64,000 nt of DNA from Dietzia natronolimnaea (GCF_002289575.1 NZ_NTGA01000020.1:1-64000), one strand, 5' to 3'; shown: positions 42,761-51,554, numbered from the stretch's first letter. A program made the numbers and translations. Notes: generated by a model from the letters alone, not told the origin.

Positions 42761-43660
42761 ATGACGTCCACCACCTCGCCCGACTCGCAGTTCCGCACCG
42801 CGGTCGTCCCGGCCGCCGGCCTCGGGACCCGGTTCCTGCCCGCCACCAAGACGGTCCCCAAGGAGCTGCTCCCCGTGGTGGACACCCCGGGTATCGAGCT
42901 CATCGCGGAGGAGGCGACCGAGGCGGGGGCGGGCCGGCTCGCGATAGTGACCTCCGAGCGCAAGGTCGGGGTGATGGCGCACTTCTCCGAGGACCAGGTT
43001 CTCGAGGACACGCTGTCCGACCGGGGCAAGGACGTCCTGCTGCATAAGGTCCAGCGGGCCCCCGGGCTCATCGAGGTGGTGGACGTCCGCCAGGACGAGC
43101 CGCTGGGTCTGGGGCACGCGGTCGCGCAGGTGGAGTCGGTGCTCGGGGACGAGGAGCAGGCCGTCGCCGTGCTCCTGCCGGACGACCTGGTGCTGCCGTT
43201 CGGGATCCTGGGCCGGATGTCGCAGGTCCGCGCGGAGCGGGGTGGCAGCGTCCTGTGCGCGTTCGAGGTGAGCCCGGAGGAGGTCTCCTCGTACGGGGTG
43301 TTCGAGGTCACCGACACGGACGACCCGGCGGTCAAGCAGGTCCGTGGCATGGTCGAGAAGCCGGCCGCCGAGGACGCGCCGTCCAATCTCGCGGCGGCCG
43401 GACGGTACGTGCTCGACCGCGCGATCTTCGACGCACTCCGGCGCATCGAGCCGGGCGCCGGCGGGGAACTGCAGCTCACCGACGCGATCGACCTGCTGAT
43501 CAACGAGGGGCACCCGGTCCACGTGGTGGTCCACGACGGCACCAGGCACGACCTCGGCAATCCCGGTGGCTATATCAAGGCCTGCGTGGACTTCGCCCTG
43601 GACAACCCGGCCTACGCCGACGAGCTCCGCGAGTGGCTCGGCGGGCGACTCGACCACTGA
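42761..43660 (+). CDS. galU: UTP-glucose-1-phosphate uridylyltransferase
   Basis: Makes UDP-glucose for cell-wall arabinogalactan precursors, trehalose and glycolipids. The 299 residues show the nucleotide-binding AAGLGTRFLPATKTVPKELLPVVDTP (about 18-43), VLLPDDLVLP and GRYVLDRAIFDAL, and a C-terminal RHDLGNPGGYIKACVDFAL. The start at 42761 follows a -10 box. Upstream in-frame codons belong to the divergent cyclo-ligase gene. Rv0993 in M. tuberculosis. Confidence 0.95.
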   Translation: MTSTTSPDSQFRTAVVPAAGLGTRFLPATKTVPKELLPVVDTPGIELIAEEATEAGAGRLAIVTSERKVGVMAHFSEDQVLEDTLSDRGKDVLLHKVQRAPGLIEVVDVRQDEPLGLGHAVAQVESVLGDEEQAVAVLLPDDLVLPFGILGRMSQVRAERGGSVLCAFEVSPEEVSSYGVFEVTDTDDPAVKQVRGMVEKPAAEDAPSNLAAAGRYVLDRAIFDALRRIEPGAGGELQLTDAIDLLINEGHPVHVVVHDGTRHDLGNPGGYIKACVDFALDNPAYADELREWLGGRLDH

Positions 43661-43673
43661 CGCCGGGCGCCGT

Positions 43674-43700
43674 CACGGAATGGCGCCACGGAATGGCGCC
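43674..43700 (+). terminator. 13-bp tandem repeat and hairpin after galU
   Basis: CACGGAATGGCGC is repeated exactly in tandem (43674-43686 and 43687-43699). Because of the repeat, GGCGCCA (43682-43688) and TGGCGCC (43694-43700) form a hairpin with a CGGAA loop, a plausible terminator for galU. Confidence 0.6.
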
Positions 43701-43804
43701 GTGCGGGCGCTACCCTCTCCCACAAGGACCCGGCGGTCGGTCCGGCACGCCTGGCATGACACCGCCGCACGGTCAGCGACTTTGGTACGGGAAGGGGACA
43801 CCTG

Positions 43805-45064
43805 GTGCGCTCCGTCGAGGAACAGCTCGCACTGGTGACGGCGGCCGCGGTCGCCCCGAGACCGGTACGCGTGTCGATCTCCGAGGCGCAGGGCCTGTTG
43901 TGTGCCGAAGAGGTGGTGGCCGAGCGCCCGCTGCCCTCCTTCGACCAGTCCGCGATCGACGGGTACGCGGTCCGCAGTGTCGACATCCGGGTCGGCGGCC
44001 AGGCCGACGACCCGGGTGAGAAGCCCGCCGGGCCGGCTGGTCTGCCCGTCGTCGGCAGGATCACCGCGGGATCCCGTCAGCCGACCCGGCTCCAACCCGG
44101 CCAGGTCGTCCGCGTGGACACCGGTGCGCCGCTGCCGACCCTGGCCGACGCGGTCCTCCCGGTCGGCTGGGCCGTCGCCGAGGGCCAGCGCATCAGCCCC
44201 ACCCGCACCGTGGCCAGCGGGGAGTACGTCCGCCGCGTGGGCGACGACGTCCAACCGGGCGACGTCGCGGTGCGCGCGGGGGCCATCATCGGGCCGGCCC
44301 AGGTCGGCCTGCTCGCCTCCGTGGGGCGCTCCAAGGTCCTCGTTCACCCCAAGCCCCGCATGTCCGTGATCTCGGTCGGCGACGAACTGCTCGACGTCGA
44401 CGGCAATCCCGGCACCGGCCAGGTCTACGACGTCAACTCCTACGCCCTGACCGCGGCGGGCCGCGACGCCGGGGCCGACGTGCACCGGGTCGGGATCGCC
44501 AGCACCGAACCGTCGAGGCTGCGCGAGGTCCTGGAGGGTCAGCTCGTGCGCAGCGAACTCGTGGTGGTCTCCGGCGCCGCCGGCGGCGAGGCCACCACGC
44601 GGATCCGCCAGGTCATGGAGGAGCTCGGGCAGATCGAGGTCAACCGCGTGGCCATGCATCCCGGATCGGTCCAGGGGTTCGGGCGGCTGGGTCGTGACGA
44701 GGTCCCCACCTTCCTCCTGCCGTCGAACCCGGTGAGCGCCCTCGTCGTCTTCGAGATCATGGTCCGGCCACTGATCCGCATCGCGTTGGGCAAGCGTCAG
44801 CCCATGCGCCGGACGGTCCGCGCCCGCACCGTCGCCCCCATCTCCTCGGTGGAGGGCAGGCGCGGCTACCTGCGCGGACAGCTCATGCGAGACACCGACA
44901 CCGGCGAGTACCTGGTGCGGGCGCTCGGCGGCGCGCAGGGATCCTCCACGCACCTGCTCGCCTCGCTCGCGGAGGCGAACTGCCTCGTGGTGATCGACCC
45001 CGACGTCTCCGCCGTCCGGACCGGTGACGAGGTGGACGTGATGTTCCTCGCCCAGCGCGGCTGA
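43805..45064 (+). CDS. moeA: Molybdopterin molybdenumtransferase MoeA
   Basis: Inserts molybdate into molybdopterin. The 419 residues have the MoeA N domain (LPSFDQSAIDGYAVRSVDI), the domain with VRVDTGAPLPTLADAVLPV, the MoCF domain around PKPRMSVISVGDELLDV and VVVSGAAGGEATTRIRQVMEEL, and the C-terminal beta domain. The sequence VSGAAGG is a variant of the usual SGG(V)S motif. The GTG start is preceded by GGAAGGGGA. Corresponds to Rv0994 (moeA1). It forms a small operon with rimJ. Confidence 0.93.
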   Translation: MRSVEEQLALVTAAAVAPRPVRVSISEAQGLLCAEEVVAERPLPSFDQSAIDGYAVRSVDIRVGGQADDPGEKPAGPAGLPVVGRITAGSRQPTRLQPGQVVRVDTGAPLPTLADAVLPVGWAVAEGQRISPTRTVASGEYVRRVGDDVQPGDVAVRAGAIIGPAQVGLLASVGRSKVLVHPKPRMSVISVGDELLDVDGNPGTGQVYDVNSYALTAAGRDAGADVHRVGIASTEPSRLREVLEGQLVRSELVVVSGAAGGEATTRIRQVMEELGQIEVNRVAMHPGSVQGFGRLGRDEVPTFLLPSNPVSALVVFEIMVRPLIRIALGKRQPMRRTVRARTVAPISSVEGRRGYLRGQLMRDTDTGEYLVRALGGAQGSSTHLLASLAEANCLVVIDPDVSAVRTGDEVDVMFLAQRG

Positions 45065-45084
45065 GCCGATCCGGGGCCGAGACC

Positions 45085-45744
45085 ATGTGGAACGTCGTCG
45101 GTACCGACACGGTCGCCCACCCCGGGTGGCCGATCCAGGCCGGCCCGCTCCGGGTCCGCGCCGGTGTGGTGACCCTCCGACCGGTGCGGCGTCGTGACGC
45201 CCGCGACTGGTCCGCGTTGAGACTGCACGAGCGGGACCACCTCGAGCCGTGGGAGCCGACCGTCGAGGGCCAGTGGCGGGAGAACAACACCGCCCGCGCG
45301 TGGCCGGGCATCCACTCCACGCTCAGACGCCACGCCCGCGCCGGTGTGTCGTTGCCGGCCGCCATCGAGTTGGACGGCCGCTTCTGCGGACAGCTGACCG
45401 TCGGCGGGATCGTGCGGGGCGCGCTGCACTCCGGCTGGATCGGGTACTGGGTGGGTCGCCGGGTCGGCGGTGGTGGGGTGGCCACCGCCGCCCTCGCCCT
45501 GGGGCTGGACCACGCGCTGGGGCCGGGCGCCCTGCACCGGGTCGACGCCACCGTCCGCCCGGAGAACACGGCCAGCCGGGTGGTGCTGGAACGGTGTGGT
45601 TTCCGCGAGGAGGGCCTGCTGCGGCGCTACCTCCACGTGGACGGTGAGTGGCGTGATCACCTGCTGGTCGCACGGACCCGTGAGGAGCACGGCCGGGGCG
45701 CGGTGGCGTCCTTGGTGGCCTCGGGTTTCGCCCGTCGCGTCTGA
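45085..45744 (+). CDS. RimJ/RimL-type GNAT N-acetyltransferase
   Basis: Acetyl-CoA-dependent acetyltransferase of 219 residues, of the group acting on ribosomal or other protein N-termini. The GNAT core shows VVTLRPVRRRDARDWSALR, IGYWVGRRVGGGGVATAALALG (the acetyl-CoA pyrophosphate loop), and VDATVRPENTASRVVLERCGFREEGLLRRYLHVDGEWRDH. Rv0995 is in the same position after moeA1. It follows moeA by 20 bases. The real substrate is not known. Confidence 0.88.
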   Translation: MWNVVGTDTVAHPGWPIQAGPLRVRAGVVTLRPVRRRDARDWSALRLHERDHLEPWEPTVEGQWRENNTARAWPGIHSTLRRHARAGVSLPAAIELDGRFCGQLTVGGIVRGALHSGWIGYWVGRRVGGGGVATAALALGLDHALGPGALHRVDATVRPENTASRVVLERCGFREEGLLRRYLHVDGEWRDHLLVARTREEHGRGAVASLVASGFARRV

Positions 45745-45864
45745 GGATGTCCTGAGCATCGTGACCTGCGGCGCGCCGCCACGGGGCGGGGCCCGGGCGC
45801 CGTTACGGTTTAGGCCTCACCACGACGTCCCGTGTCGGGGTAGACGCTCGAGGAGGCCTGATCG

Positions 45865-47001
45865 ATGTCGAGCTCACTGCTGATCATCCTGCTGGTGGTG
45901 GTCTGGCTGTTCGTCCTCGCGCCGATGCTCATCCGCTCGCGCAACCCCATCCGCCGCACCGGCGACGCGCTGGCGCAGACCCGCACCCTGTACTCGGGTG
46001 GCTCGGGTCGCCTGGTGCCCAGCCGTGGGCGCGCGTCCGGTGACCCGGTCCGGGCCGAGACCGAGGAGACGCTCTTCGGACTGCCCTCCGGAGCGGGCGC
46101 CACTGACGCCGAGCTCCTCGACCCCGACACGTGGGGGCATCTGCTGGAGCAGACCCTGCGACGCGAGGCCGCCGGCAGACGCGGGGAGGCCGTGCGACGG
46201 GTCATGGAGGAGCGTCGGCACCAGCGGGCCGGTCGCACCGTCTCCGGTGACGACTCCACCGCCGAGGAGGTCACCACCGAGATCCCCGCGGTCGTCGTGG
46301 ACGACCTGCCCGAGACCGCGACGGGCCGATCCGGCGAGTCGACCGTCGTCGACGGCGAGCTGGTCGAGGCCCCCGCGGGGGGCCGGACCGCGTCGCGCGT
46401 CGATCACGACGAGGACGCGGCCGGAATCGACGCCGAGGCCGTGCTGGTCCACCGCGGACGGCGGCGCCCCGTCGAGCCCGAGGTGGAGCTGACTGACGCG
46501 GACCTCGACTTCGCCGAGCGCAGGCGGGGACGGGGGGCGTACGACCCCATGGCGGATCGTCAGGCCGCCGAACAGCGCGCCCACGCGCGTCAGCGGACCG
46601 CTCTGATCCTGGTGGCACTGGCGGCGGTGGCTGTGGTCGCCGCGCTGGTGACCGTCCCCGCCGTCTGGTGGTTCGCCGGGGGTTCGGTGCTCCTGCTCGC
46701 CGCCTACCTCACCTATCTCCGCCGCCAGGTCCGCCTGGAGGAGAGCCTGCGCCGCCGCCGCGTCGAGCGCATGCGACGCGCGCGCCTCGGCGTCGAGTCC
46801 CGGGAGGACGACGAGCTCTCCATTGTGCCGCCCCGGCTGCGTCGACCCGGCGCGGTGGTGTTGGAGGTCGACGACGAGGACCCGGCCTTCGACATGCTGG
46901 ACACCTTTGACCAGGTGCAGGAGACCGACCCCGGTCGCCGGCCGCAGGGGCCGGATCACCGGACCGCGCACCGCGAGCCGCTGCGGCGCGCGGTCGGCTG
47001 A
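45865..47001 (+). CDS. sepX: Divisome protein SepX/GlpR
   Basis: Actinobacterial membrane protein (378 residues) of the SepX/GlpR type; SepX stabilises FtsZ rings in Streptomyces and GlpR homologues localise to the septum in corynebacteria. The N-terminal helix SSSLLIILLVVVWLFVLAPML is followed by RSRNPIRRTGDALAQTRTLYSGG, the conserved family start. Then come a long charged cytoplasmic region, two helices at about 247-285 (LILVALAAVAVVAALVTVPAVWW, then LLLAAYLTYLRRQVR) and an Arg-rich tail. RBS GAGGAGGC. Corresponds to Rv0996. It converges on the next gene with a 13-base gap. Confidence 0.85.
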   Translation: MSSSLLIILLVVVWLFVLAPMLIRSRNPIRRTGDALAQTRTLYSGGSGRLVPSRGRASGDPVRAETEETLFGLPSGAGATDAELLDPDTWGHLLEQTLRREAAGRRGEAVRRVMEERRHQRAGRTVSGDDSTAEEVTTEIPAVVVDDLPETATGRSGESTVVDGELVEAPAGGRTASRVDHDEDAAGIDAEAVLVHRGRRRPVEPEVELTDADLDFAERRRGRGAYDPMADRQAAEQRAHARQRTALILVALAAVAVVAALVTVPAVWWFAGGSVLLLAAYLTYLRRQVRLEESLRRRRVERMRRARLGVESREDDELSIVPPRLRRPGAVVLEVDDEDPAFDMLDTFDQVQETDPGRRPQGPDHRTAHREPLRRAVG

Positions 47002-47014
47002 CCCGAGCAGTCGC

Positions 47015-48694
47015 TCAGGGCCGTTTCCGGTACATCACGACCCCGTCCTTGACGGTCGCCGTCTGGATCCCGTCCGGTCCCACCGCCTCGCGCGGGCGGA
47101 TCTCCTCCAGGACGACCTCCCACACCGCCGGGTCCAGTGCCAGTTCGGCCACCTCCTCGGTGGGGGTCAGCAGAACCGGGTGGGCGGCGCCGTGGGCGGA
47201 GTGCTCGCCCTGTCCCTCCCGGCCCTCGGTGTCGGGCCGCATCGCCCACGGGGGGATGTCCGCCTCCGACTCGAAGACGTGTGTGACCAGTAGCAGGTGG
47301 CCGCCCGGTCGTACCCACTCGGCGGCTCGCCGGAGTATCTGCGTGCGGGGTAGCTCGACGGGGGAGTGGAAGAAGCTGGACGTGACGAGGTCGAAGCGCT
47401 CGTCGGTGGTCCAGGTGGTCAGGTCGTGCGACACCCAGTCGACGCGATCGGCCACTCCGCGGGTCGCCGCCGCCTCGGCTCCGCGGGAAACCGCTGTGGG
47501 CGACAGGTCCACCGCGGTGACCCGCCACCCCTGCTCGGCCAGCCAGACCGCGTCTCCGCCCTCACCGCAGCCCAGCTCGAGGGCCGAACCGACCGGGAGC
47601 GGGCCGACCACCGCTGCGGTCGTGGCGTTGGCGGCCCCCGACCAGCGGGGCCCGTGCCCGGCGTACTGGCCCTCCCAGAACTCGGCCGGAGCTCCGGTGG
47701 CGTCGTGGGCGAGGGTCGCGGCGTCAAAGTCCTCGTTGACCAGCATCATGTTGACCATCCCGCCCGCCATCGAGCCCGCGGCCATGGAGACGGGCACGGT
47801 GGCCCCCGGGTTGGCGACGTTGCCCGCCGCCCAGATCCGGGGATGGCTGGTCGCACCGAACTGGTCCACCGCGAGAACCGTGCCGAGCGGGGAGGTGGTC
47901 CGCTCCAGGTCGAGCCCGTCGAGGAACCGGTCGTGGGGCCGGGCGGTGGGCGCGGCGAAGATCGCGTCGAGTGCGATCTGAGGTCCGTCGGCCAGGCTGA
48001 CGCCGGTCAGTCGTCCGTCCTCGGACAGGACGCTGGTGACGGGCGACTCCTCGAGCCGGACACCGCGGGCCCGCAGTCGGGCGGCCACCTCGGCATCGGG
48101 GGCGCCACTCCCGGCGGTGAGGAACACCAGGTCGTCGGTCCACTGCCGGACGAGCTGAGCCTGGTGCGCCGACATGGCCGACGTGCCCAGCACCGCAATC
48201 CTGCTGCCGCGCACCTCCCAGCCGTGGCAGTACGGGCAGTGGAGCACGCTCGAACCCCAGAAGTCCCGGAGGCCGGGGATGTCCGGGAGCTCGTCGGTCT
48301 GCCCGGACGCGACGACGAGGGCACGAGCGGTCGCGGGCGCCGCGTCGGCGAACTCGACGGTCAGGTCGCCGGCATTCCCTTCGTTCGTTCCGTCACCGCT
48401 CCCCGCCTCGTCGACCCCGCTGTCCCGGACCACGGTCACGGACCCGGACCGCACCGTCACGTCGTACTGTCGGAGCTCCTCGCGGCCCCGGCGGAGCAGC
48501 TCGAGCGGATCCACCCCCTCGTGGCCGAGGACTCCGTGCATGTGCGCGGCGAAGCGGTTGCGCGGTTCGCCGGCGTCGACGACGAGCACGCGGCGGCGGG
48601 CCCGGCCGAGCATGAGCGCCGCCGACAGGCCCGCGGCCCCACCGCCGACCACGATCGCGTCCCAGTGTTCTGGTGACTTCTCAGTGATGTTCAT
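47015..48694 (-). CDS. Thioredoxin-reductase-like flavoprotein fused to SAM methyltransferase
   Basis: A 559-residue fusion. Residues 1-320 are a thioredoxin-reductase-type FAD/NAD(P) oxidoreductase: GGGAAGLSAALMLGRARRRVLVVDAGE, redox pair Cys153-Cys156 in HCPYCHGWEV, and RIWAAGNVANPGATV. From about 360 a class I SAM-dependent methyltransferase domain follows: LELGCGEGGDAVWLAEQGWRVTAVDLS (motif I), LVTSSFFHSPVELPRT and a TehB/ubiE-like end. The fusion suggests a redox step followed by methylation, perhaps detoxifying a metalloid or thiol compound (inference). The divergent XRE-cupin gene is its probable regulator. Confidence 0.88.
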   Translation of the reverse strand: MNITEKSPEHWDAIVVGGGAAGLSAALMLGRARRRVLVVDAGEPRNRFAAHMHGVLGHEGVDPLELLRRGREELRQYDVTVRSGSVTVVRDSGVDEAGSGDGTNEGNAGDLTVEFADAAPATARALVVASGQTDELPDIPGLRDFWGSSVLHCPYCHGWEVRGSRIAVLGTSAMSAHQAQLVRQWTDDLVFLTAGSGAPDAEVAARLRARGVRLEESPVTSVLSEDGRLTGVSLADGPQIALDAIFAAPTARPHDRFLDGLDLERTTSPLGTVLAVDQFGATSHPRIWAAGNVANPGATVPVSMAAGSMAGGMVNMMLVNEDFDAATLAHDATGAPAEFWEGQYAGHGPRWSGAANATTAAVVGPLPVGSALELGCGEGGDAVWLAEQGWRVTAVDLSPTAVSRGAEAAATRGVADRVDWVSHDLTTWTTDERFDLVTSSFFHSPVELPRTQILRRAAEWVRPGGHLLLVTHVFESEADIPPWAMRPDTEGREGQGEHSAHGAAHPVLLTPTEEVAELALDPAVWEVVLEEIRPREAVGPDGIQTATVKDGVVMYRKRP

Positions 48695-48725
48695 GGGACC
48701 AGTTGACGCCTGGTGTGCCTAAACT

Positions 48726-48739
48726 GCAAGAAAGCTTGC
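48726..48739. promoter_or_regulatory. Inverted repeat between flavoprotein and XRE-cupin genes
   Basis: GCAAG and CTTGC form a perfect inverted repeat around AAAG, with a further GCAAG at 48747-48751. It is centred 32-46 bases from both starts, a good site for an XRE-family regulator controlling both genes. Confidence 0.45.
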
Positions 48740-48778
48740 GCTATTGGCAAGGAGTTGGGCGACGGCGGGAGAGGGCAG

Positions 48779-49336
48779 ATGGGTGGAGAACTCAAGCAGG
48801 TGGGCGTGCGGCTGCGTGCGTACCGACACAGTCGCGGGTTGACGCTGGACGAGCTGGCGGAGCGGGCCGGGATGTCGGCCAGCACGCTGTCGCGTCTTGA
48901 GTCCGGCAAGCGGCAGGCCAGTCTCGAATTGCTGCTGCCGCTCACGCGCCAACTGGGGATCGGCCTGGACGACCTGGTGGCACCGACCACGGTCGATCCC
49001 AGGGTGCGGCGGCCCGTGGTCCACCGGGACGGCATGGTGATCGCGCCCCTGGCCCCCGAGGGGTCATCGGTGGGGACCTACAAGATCACCTACCCGCCGG
49101 CGAAAGTGGCGCCCGACCCCCGGGTCCACGACGGGTATGAGTGGTTCTACGTGCTCTCCGGGAAGCTCCGCCTGGTCCTCGGCGACCAAGAGCTGATCCT
49201 CACCCGCGGGGAGGCGGCCGAGTTCGACACCAGGGTCCCGCACAGTCTGTCGGCGGCCGGGGGGCGCCCGGCGCAGGTGATCAGCATTTTCAACGACGAC
49301 GGCGTGCGGATGCACACGCACACCGCGGGGTCGTGA
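48779..49336 (+). CDS. XRE-family regulator with C-terminal cupin domain
   Basis: Transcriptional regulator of 185 residues from ATG 48779. The helix-turn-helix (residues 5-60) reads LKQVGVRLRAYRHSRGLTLDELAERAGMSASTLSRLESGKRQASLELLLPL. The cupin barrel (about 105-180) has HDGYEWFYVLSGKLRLVLGDQELILTRGEAAEFDTRVPHSLSA, which would bind a small ligand or metal. The open frame extends 22 codons upstream, but GGGAGAGGG precedes 48779 and the extension covers the operator. Such regulators usually control the adjacent divergent gene. Confidence 0.9.
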   Translation: MGGELKQVGVRLRAYRHSRGLTLDELAERAGMSASTLSRLESGKRQASLELLLPLTRQLGIGLDDLVAPTTVDPRVRRPVVHRDGMVIAPLAPEGSSVGTYKITYPPAKVAPDPRVHDGYEWFYVLSGKLRLVLGDQELILTRGEAAEFDTRVPHSLSAAGGRPAQVISIFNDDGVRMHTHTAGS

Positions 49337-49434
49337 CGCCTCCGGGGCTCCCGGTTTGGTCGGTCGCCCGGCCGTGCTGGTAGGGTATCCCTCGCTGCTC
49401 GAGAGGGCGGCACTGCTTCCCGCAGGGGCGGCGA

Positions 49435-49454
49435 CACGGCCCGCGAGGGCCGTG
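49435..49454 (+). other. Hairpin directly upstream of tRNA-Ala
   Basis: CACGGCCC and GGGCCGTG form a perfect 8-base stem with a GCGA tetraloop, one base before the tRNA 5' end. It lies in the precursor leader and may guide RNase P processing. Possible promoter elements TTGGTC (49356) and TAGGGT (49381) precede it with a 19-base spacer. Confidence 0.5.
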
Positions 49455-49455
49455 C

Positions 49456-49528
49456 GGGGCTATAGCGCAGTTGGTAGCGCGTCTCGTTCGCATCGAGAAG
49501 GTCAGGGGTTCGATTCCCCTTAGCTCCA
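49456..49528 (+). tRNA. tRNA-Ala (anticodon CGC)
   Basis: A 73-base cloverleaf. The acceptor stem GGGGCTA/TAGCTCC has the G3-U70 wobble pair, the alanine identity element. The D arm is GCGC-AGTTGGTA-GCGC, the anticodon stem TCTCG/CGAGA with loop TTCGCAT gives anticodon CGC for GCG codons, and the T arm is AGGGG-TTCGATT-CCCCT. The CCA end is not encoded (CCC follows the discriminator A). Confidence 0.95.
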
Positions 49529-49548
49529 CCCAAGGACTTCGAGTTCAG

Positions 49549-49580
49549 AGGCCGTTTCCGCGCAAGCGGGGACGGCCTTT
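49549..49580 (+). terminator. Terminator after tRNA-Ala
   Basis: AGGCCGTTTCCGC and GCGGGGACGGCCT form a 13-base stem with two G-T wobbles and a GCAA tetraloop, followed by TT. Confidence 0.65.
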
Positions 49581-49682
49581 CCGCTTGTCAGGTCTGTGCG
49601 GCCTAGCCCCGGCCGGGCCGGGGGCCGCGTGAGCGTTCACGCGGGGTTTACCGCGGCACCGGTGTACCCGGGGGTATCTGAG

Positions 49683-49688
49683 TAGTCT
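49683..49688 (+). promoter_or_regulatory. -10 box of the MFS gene (leaderless)
   Basis: TAGTCT, 8 bases, then the ATG at 49697. The same hexamer precedes rsmI and metG. Confidence 0.45.
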
Positions 49689-49696
49689 TCTGCGTC

Positions 49697-51229
49697 ATGG
49701 CGACACCCGCGCCCGAGGGCGACGACGATCCCGGGACCCCCTCCACGGTTCAGCTCTACATCGACGAGACCCCCCGGTGGCGGGACGGCACCCCGGCGGT
49801 CTCGGCCGGCATGACGAGTATGCAGGGCAGGATCTTCTGGCTCGCCTCGGCGGGGAAGTTCTTCGAAGGACTGATCGTGTTCCTCATCGGGGTGGCCCTG
49901 CCGCTCATCACCGCCTACTGGTCACTCTCGGCGGTGGAGACGGGACTGCTCACCGCGGCGACCCTCGCGGGCATCATGGTCGGGGCCACGGCCCTCGGCG
50001 GGTTGTCGGACCGCTTCGGCCGCAAGCAGATGTTCCTCGTCGAGATGGTCCTGTTCACCGTGTTCCTGCTCGGTGCCACCGTGGCACCCGGGTTCGCCGT
50101 CTTCCTCGTGTGCCTGTTCGGGATGGGGGTCGCGCTGGGGTGCGACTACCCGACCGCGCACGCGATCCTCTCCGAGACCCAGACCACCGCCGGCCGCGGC
50201 CAGAAGGTGCTGTCGGCGTTCGCGTTCCAGGCGGTCGGCGCCGTGGCGGGAACGCTGGTCGGCGTCGCGATCCTCAGCACCACCAGCTCGCTCGACTCCT
50301 GGCGACTCATGTTCGGCGTCGTCGTGGTGCCGGCGGCACTGGTCGCCGTCGGCCGGGTTTTCGTCGTCCAGAGTCCGCACTGGCTCGCCAACGTGGGTCG
50401 TCGCGCGGAGGCCGAGGTCGAGCTCACCAAGCTCCTCGACCGCACGCCGCGGTACCCCTCGGTCGTGACGCTCTCGGACGGGCGGGACGGCGGGGCCGGG
50501 ACCGCGACGAAGGACGTCCGCGCGCTGTTCAGGGCGTCGTGGCGTCGATCGACCATCCTGGCGTCGGTCCCGTGGTTCCTCCAGGACCTGAGCACCTACG
50601 GCATCGGCATCTTCACGCCGACGATCATCGCCACCACCCTCGGGAACGTGGCCAGTAGCGACTCGTCGTCGTCGGCGATCATTCACAAGGACCTGCTAGG
50701 CGCCAAGGGCGCCGCCCTCATCGACGTCTTCCTCCTGGTGGGCATCCTGGTCGCCATCGTGCTGGTCAACAGGTGGGGTCGCATGCGGCTGCAGATCCTG
50801 GGCTTCCTCGGGTGCGCGACCGGGCTCGCCATCGCCGCCTCCTCGACCCTGGCGCACGGGTCGGTGCAGACGGTGCTCGTCTTCACCGGGTTCATCCTGT
50901 TCCAGTTCATGACAAACCTCGGCCCCAACTCCATGACCTATGTGGTGGCGGGGGAGGTGTTCCCGACAGCCCTGCGAGGGACGGGGGCGGGCATGGCCGC
51001 GTCCATTGCCAAGTCGGGTGCGGTCCTCACCTCGTTCCTCTTTCCGATACTGCTGGTCGCCTGGGGCACCAGCGCGGTCCTGGCGATCCTGGTGGGGACC
51101 TCTCTGCTCGGGGCGGTCATCACGTGGTTGTTCCGGATCGAGACCACCGGCAAGAGCGTCGAAGAGATCGATTCTATGTACGAGCCGCATCCGACGATGA
51201 CGACGACGACGGAGCCCGCCCAGCAGTGA
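49697..51229 (+). CDS. MFS transporter, sugar-porter/metabolite type
   Basis: Inner-membrane secondary transporter of 510 residues with 12 predicted helices. The loop 2-3 signature GGLSDRFGRKQMFLVEM is clear, with a second copy-like VNRWGRMRLQILG after helix 8. GCDYPTAHAILSETQTTAGRG fits the helix 4-5 region of sugar porters and aromatic-acid or metabolite transporters, and the end (IETTGKSVEEID) is typical of sugar porters. The first 40 residues are soluble. Substrate unknown. No sugar genes are adjacent. Confidence 0.87.
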   Translation: MATPAPEGDDDPGTPSTVQLYIDETPRWRDGTPAVSAGMTSMQGRIFWLASAGKFFEGLIVFLIGVALPLITAYWSLSAVETGLLTAATLAGIMVGATALGGLSDRFGRKQMFLVEMVLFTVFLLGATVAPGFAVFLVCLFGMGVALGCDYPTAHAILSETQTTAGRGQKVLSAFAFQAVGAVAGTLVGVAILSTTSSLDSWRLMFGVVVVPAALVAVGRVFVVQSPHWLANVGRRAEAEVELTKLLDRTPRYPSVVTLSDGRDGGAGTATKDVRALFRASWRRSTILASVPWFLQDLSTYGIGIFTPTIIATTLGNVASSDSSSSAIIHKDLLGAKGAALIDVFLLVGILVAIVLVNRWGRMRLQILGFLGCATGLAIAASSTLAHGSVQTVLVFTGFILFQFMTNLGPNSMTYVVAGEVFPTALRGTGAGMAASIAKSGAVLTSFLFPILLVAWGTSAVLAILVGTSLLGAVITWLFRIETTGKSVEEIDSMYEPHPTMTTTTEPAQQ

Positions 51230-51263
51230 AACCGTATGGTCCGCCTGTGGCACTGTGGGCGAC

Positions 51264-51554
51264 ATGCCGTCTCCCCGGATCGCCATCACCTTCTGTACGC
51301 AGTGCCGGTGGATGCTGCGCGCCCAGTGGTACGCGGGCGAGCTACTCCAGACCTTCGAGGGTGAGATCGGTGAGATCGCGCTCGTGCCCGCCACGGGCGG
51401 GACGTTCCGGATCGATGTCGACGGCGAGCAGGTCTGGAACCGCAAGAGGGATGGCGGATTCCCCGAGATCACCGAACTGAAGCGGGCTGTCCGGGATCTC
51501 GTCGCTCCGGGCAAGTCGCTCGGTCACGCCGACCGGGTCGGGCCCTCCGAGTAA
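51264..51554 (+). CDS. Rdx/SelT-SelW-SelH-family thioredoxin-like protein
   Basis: A 96-residue thioredoxin-fold protein of the Rdx (SelW) family. The redox motif is FCTQCRW near the N-terminus (Cys in place of the selenocysteine of eukaryotic homologues), then RAQWYAGELLQTF and the usual GGTFRIDVDGEQVWNRKRDGGFPEITELKRAVRDL. The start at ATG 51264 is preferred. An in-frame GTG at 51255, 14 bases after a -10-like TATGGT (51235-51240), would add three residues. Probably a cytoplasmic thiol-redox protein with unknown partner. Confidence 0.85.
   Translation: MPSPRIAITFCTQCRWMLRAQWYAGELLQTFEGEIGEIALVPATGGTFRIDVDGEQVWNRKRDGGFPEITELKRAVRDLVAPGKSLGHADRVGPSE

Noticed and set aside
49456-49700. tRNA-Ala as integration site of a mobile element
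   Set aside because: No integrase gene, no repeat of the tRNA 3' end and no change of gene content at the 3' side.
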